Source: Bifidobacterium subtile (lineage in GTDB: Bacteria; Actinomycetota; Actinomycetes; Actinomycetales; Bifidobacteriaceae). From it: a stretch of 64,000 bases of DNA. The stretch is from NCBI RefSeq assembly GCF_000741775.1, contig NZ_JGZR01000007.1, positions 186,001 to 250,000 of the forward strand. The letters are read 5' to 3'. Under the pieces are notes generated by a model. The model was not told the DNA's origin and did not search any database. It saw only the letters and a list, made by a program, of their open reading frames with translations. This document shows, in pieces, positions 63,881-64,000 of this stretch; positions within the stretch are counted from its first letter, which is position 1, and every line of letters begins with the position of its first letter. Both the position numbers and the translations under genes were made by a program.

Positions 63881-64000
63881 TCAAACGTAGAGGCGGCTGT
63901 GGCAGCGACAGCCGTGGTTGTATGGCGCGTCGACCAGAATCAGCTCGCAGAAGGAGTAGACGTCCGAGTCCGGGAAGGATGCCAAGGCTGGCAAAAAGCT
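63881..64000 (-). CDS. Possible C-terminal fragment of a gene that continues past the window
   Basis: An open minus-strand frame enters from the right edge and ends at TGA 63883-63881, giving 39 residues with DSDVYSFCELILVDAPYN and a Cys/His cluster GCRCHSRLYV. The composition looks coding, but 40 codons is too short to assign a family. It lies just left of the repeat array. Confidence 0.35.
   Translation of the reverse strand, partial: SFLPALASFPDSDVYSFCELILVDAPYNHGCRCHSRLYV

Overview
The window looks like a chromosomal segment of a Bifidobacterium or a close relative in the Bifidobacteriaceae. The base composition is GC-rich. The arginine genes run argC-J-B-D-F-R-G-H followed by tyrS. Several blocks keep actinobacterial gene order: DUF4191 next to glnA, tyrS to HAD to small ORF to tlyA, nadK-recN, and prs to tRNA-Gln to glmU. 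The genus call is an inference from gene order and protein similarity, since no rRNA is present. I see no CRISPR array, no prophage and no recognisable transposase.

Layout. Positions 1-4340 (minus strand) hold the 5' part of glnA, a DUF4191 membrane protein, an orphan dihydrolipoamide dehydrogenase and a DUF3043 membrane protein. Positions 4699-9973 (plus) hold an M20 dipeptidase and a thiamine-precursor ECF transporter behind a TPP riboswitch; its two ATPases and its T component are fused in one chain. Positions 10345-12968 (minus) hold a MacB-type ABC exporter pair. Positions 13208-18691 (plus) hold a SpoU methyltransferase, pheS, pheT and a small membrane protein. Positions 18943-28938 hold the complete arginine pathway with its own repressor and ArgR-type boxes before argC and argG. 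Positions 29068-35244 hold tyrS, a large Arg/Gly/Asp-rich TPR protein, a HAD phosphatase, a small ORF and tlyA. Positions 35193-38166 (minus) hold a bactofilin-like protein and a KtrAB potassium uptake pair, which sit between tlyA and nadK-recN. Positions 38281-46535 hold nadK, recN, a HAD phosphatase, a Na+/H+ antiporter (minus) and a GntR-ABC-permease operon with a clear operator. Positions 47056-55731 hold thrC (minus), then proA, a hypothetical gene, nadD, prs, tRNA-Gln, glmU, rsfS and a histidine phosphatase. Positions 56009-63151 hold a small helical stress-type protein, an LtaS-like sulfatase, a TIGR03943/UPF0718 pair, an aldo-keto reductase and a HAD hydrolase. The end is a 0.7-kb repeat-rich gap and a gene fragment.

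The genes are mostly housekeeping: nitrogen assimilation, arginine, threonine and proline synthesis, NAD and PRPP synthesis, wall precursor supply, tRNA charging, ribosome modification, and cation and vitamin transport. The unusual signal is between genes. Five of the six convergent gene junctions are filled with nested or alternating inverted subrepeats (the sixth junction has overlapping genes). Two of these elements, about 20 kb apart, share a 47-nt core in opposite orientation. One junction carries a tandem 59-bp unit whose stems differ in sequence but still pair around a constant loop. These elements, and the Arg/Gly-rich TPR protein, are the best candidates here for something undescribed.
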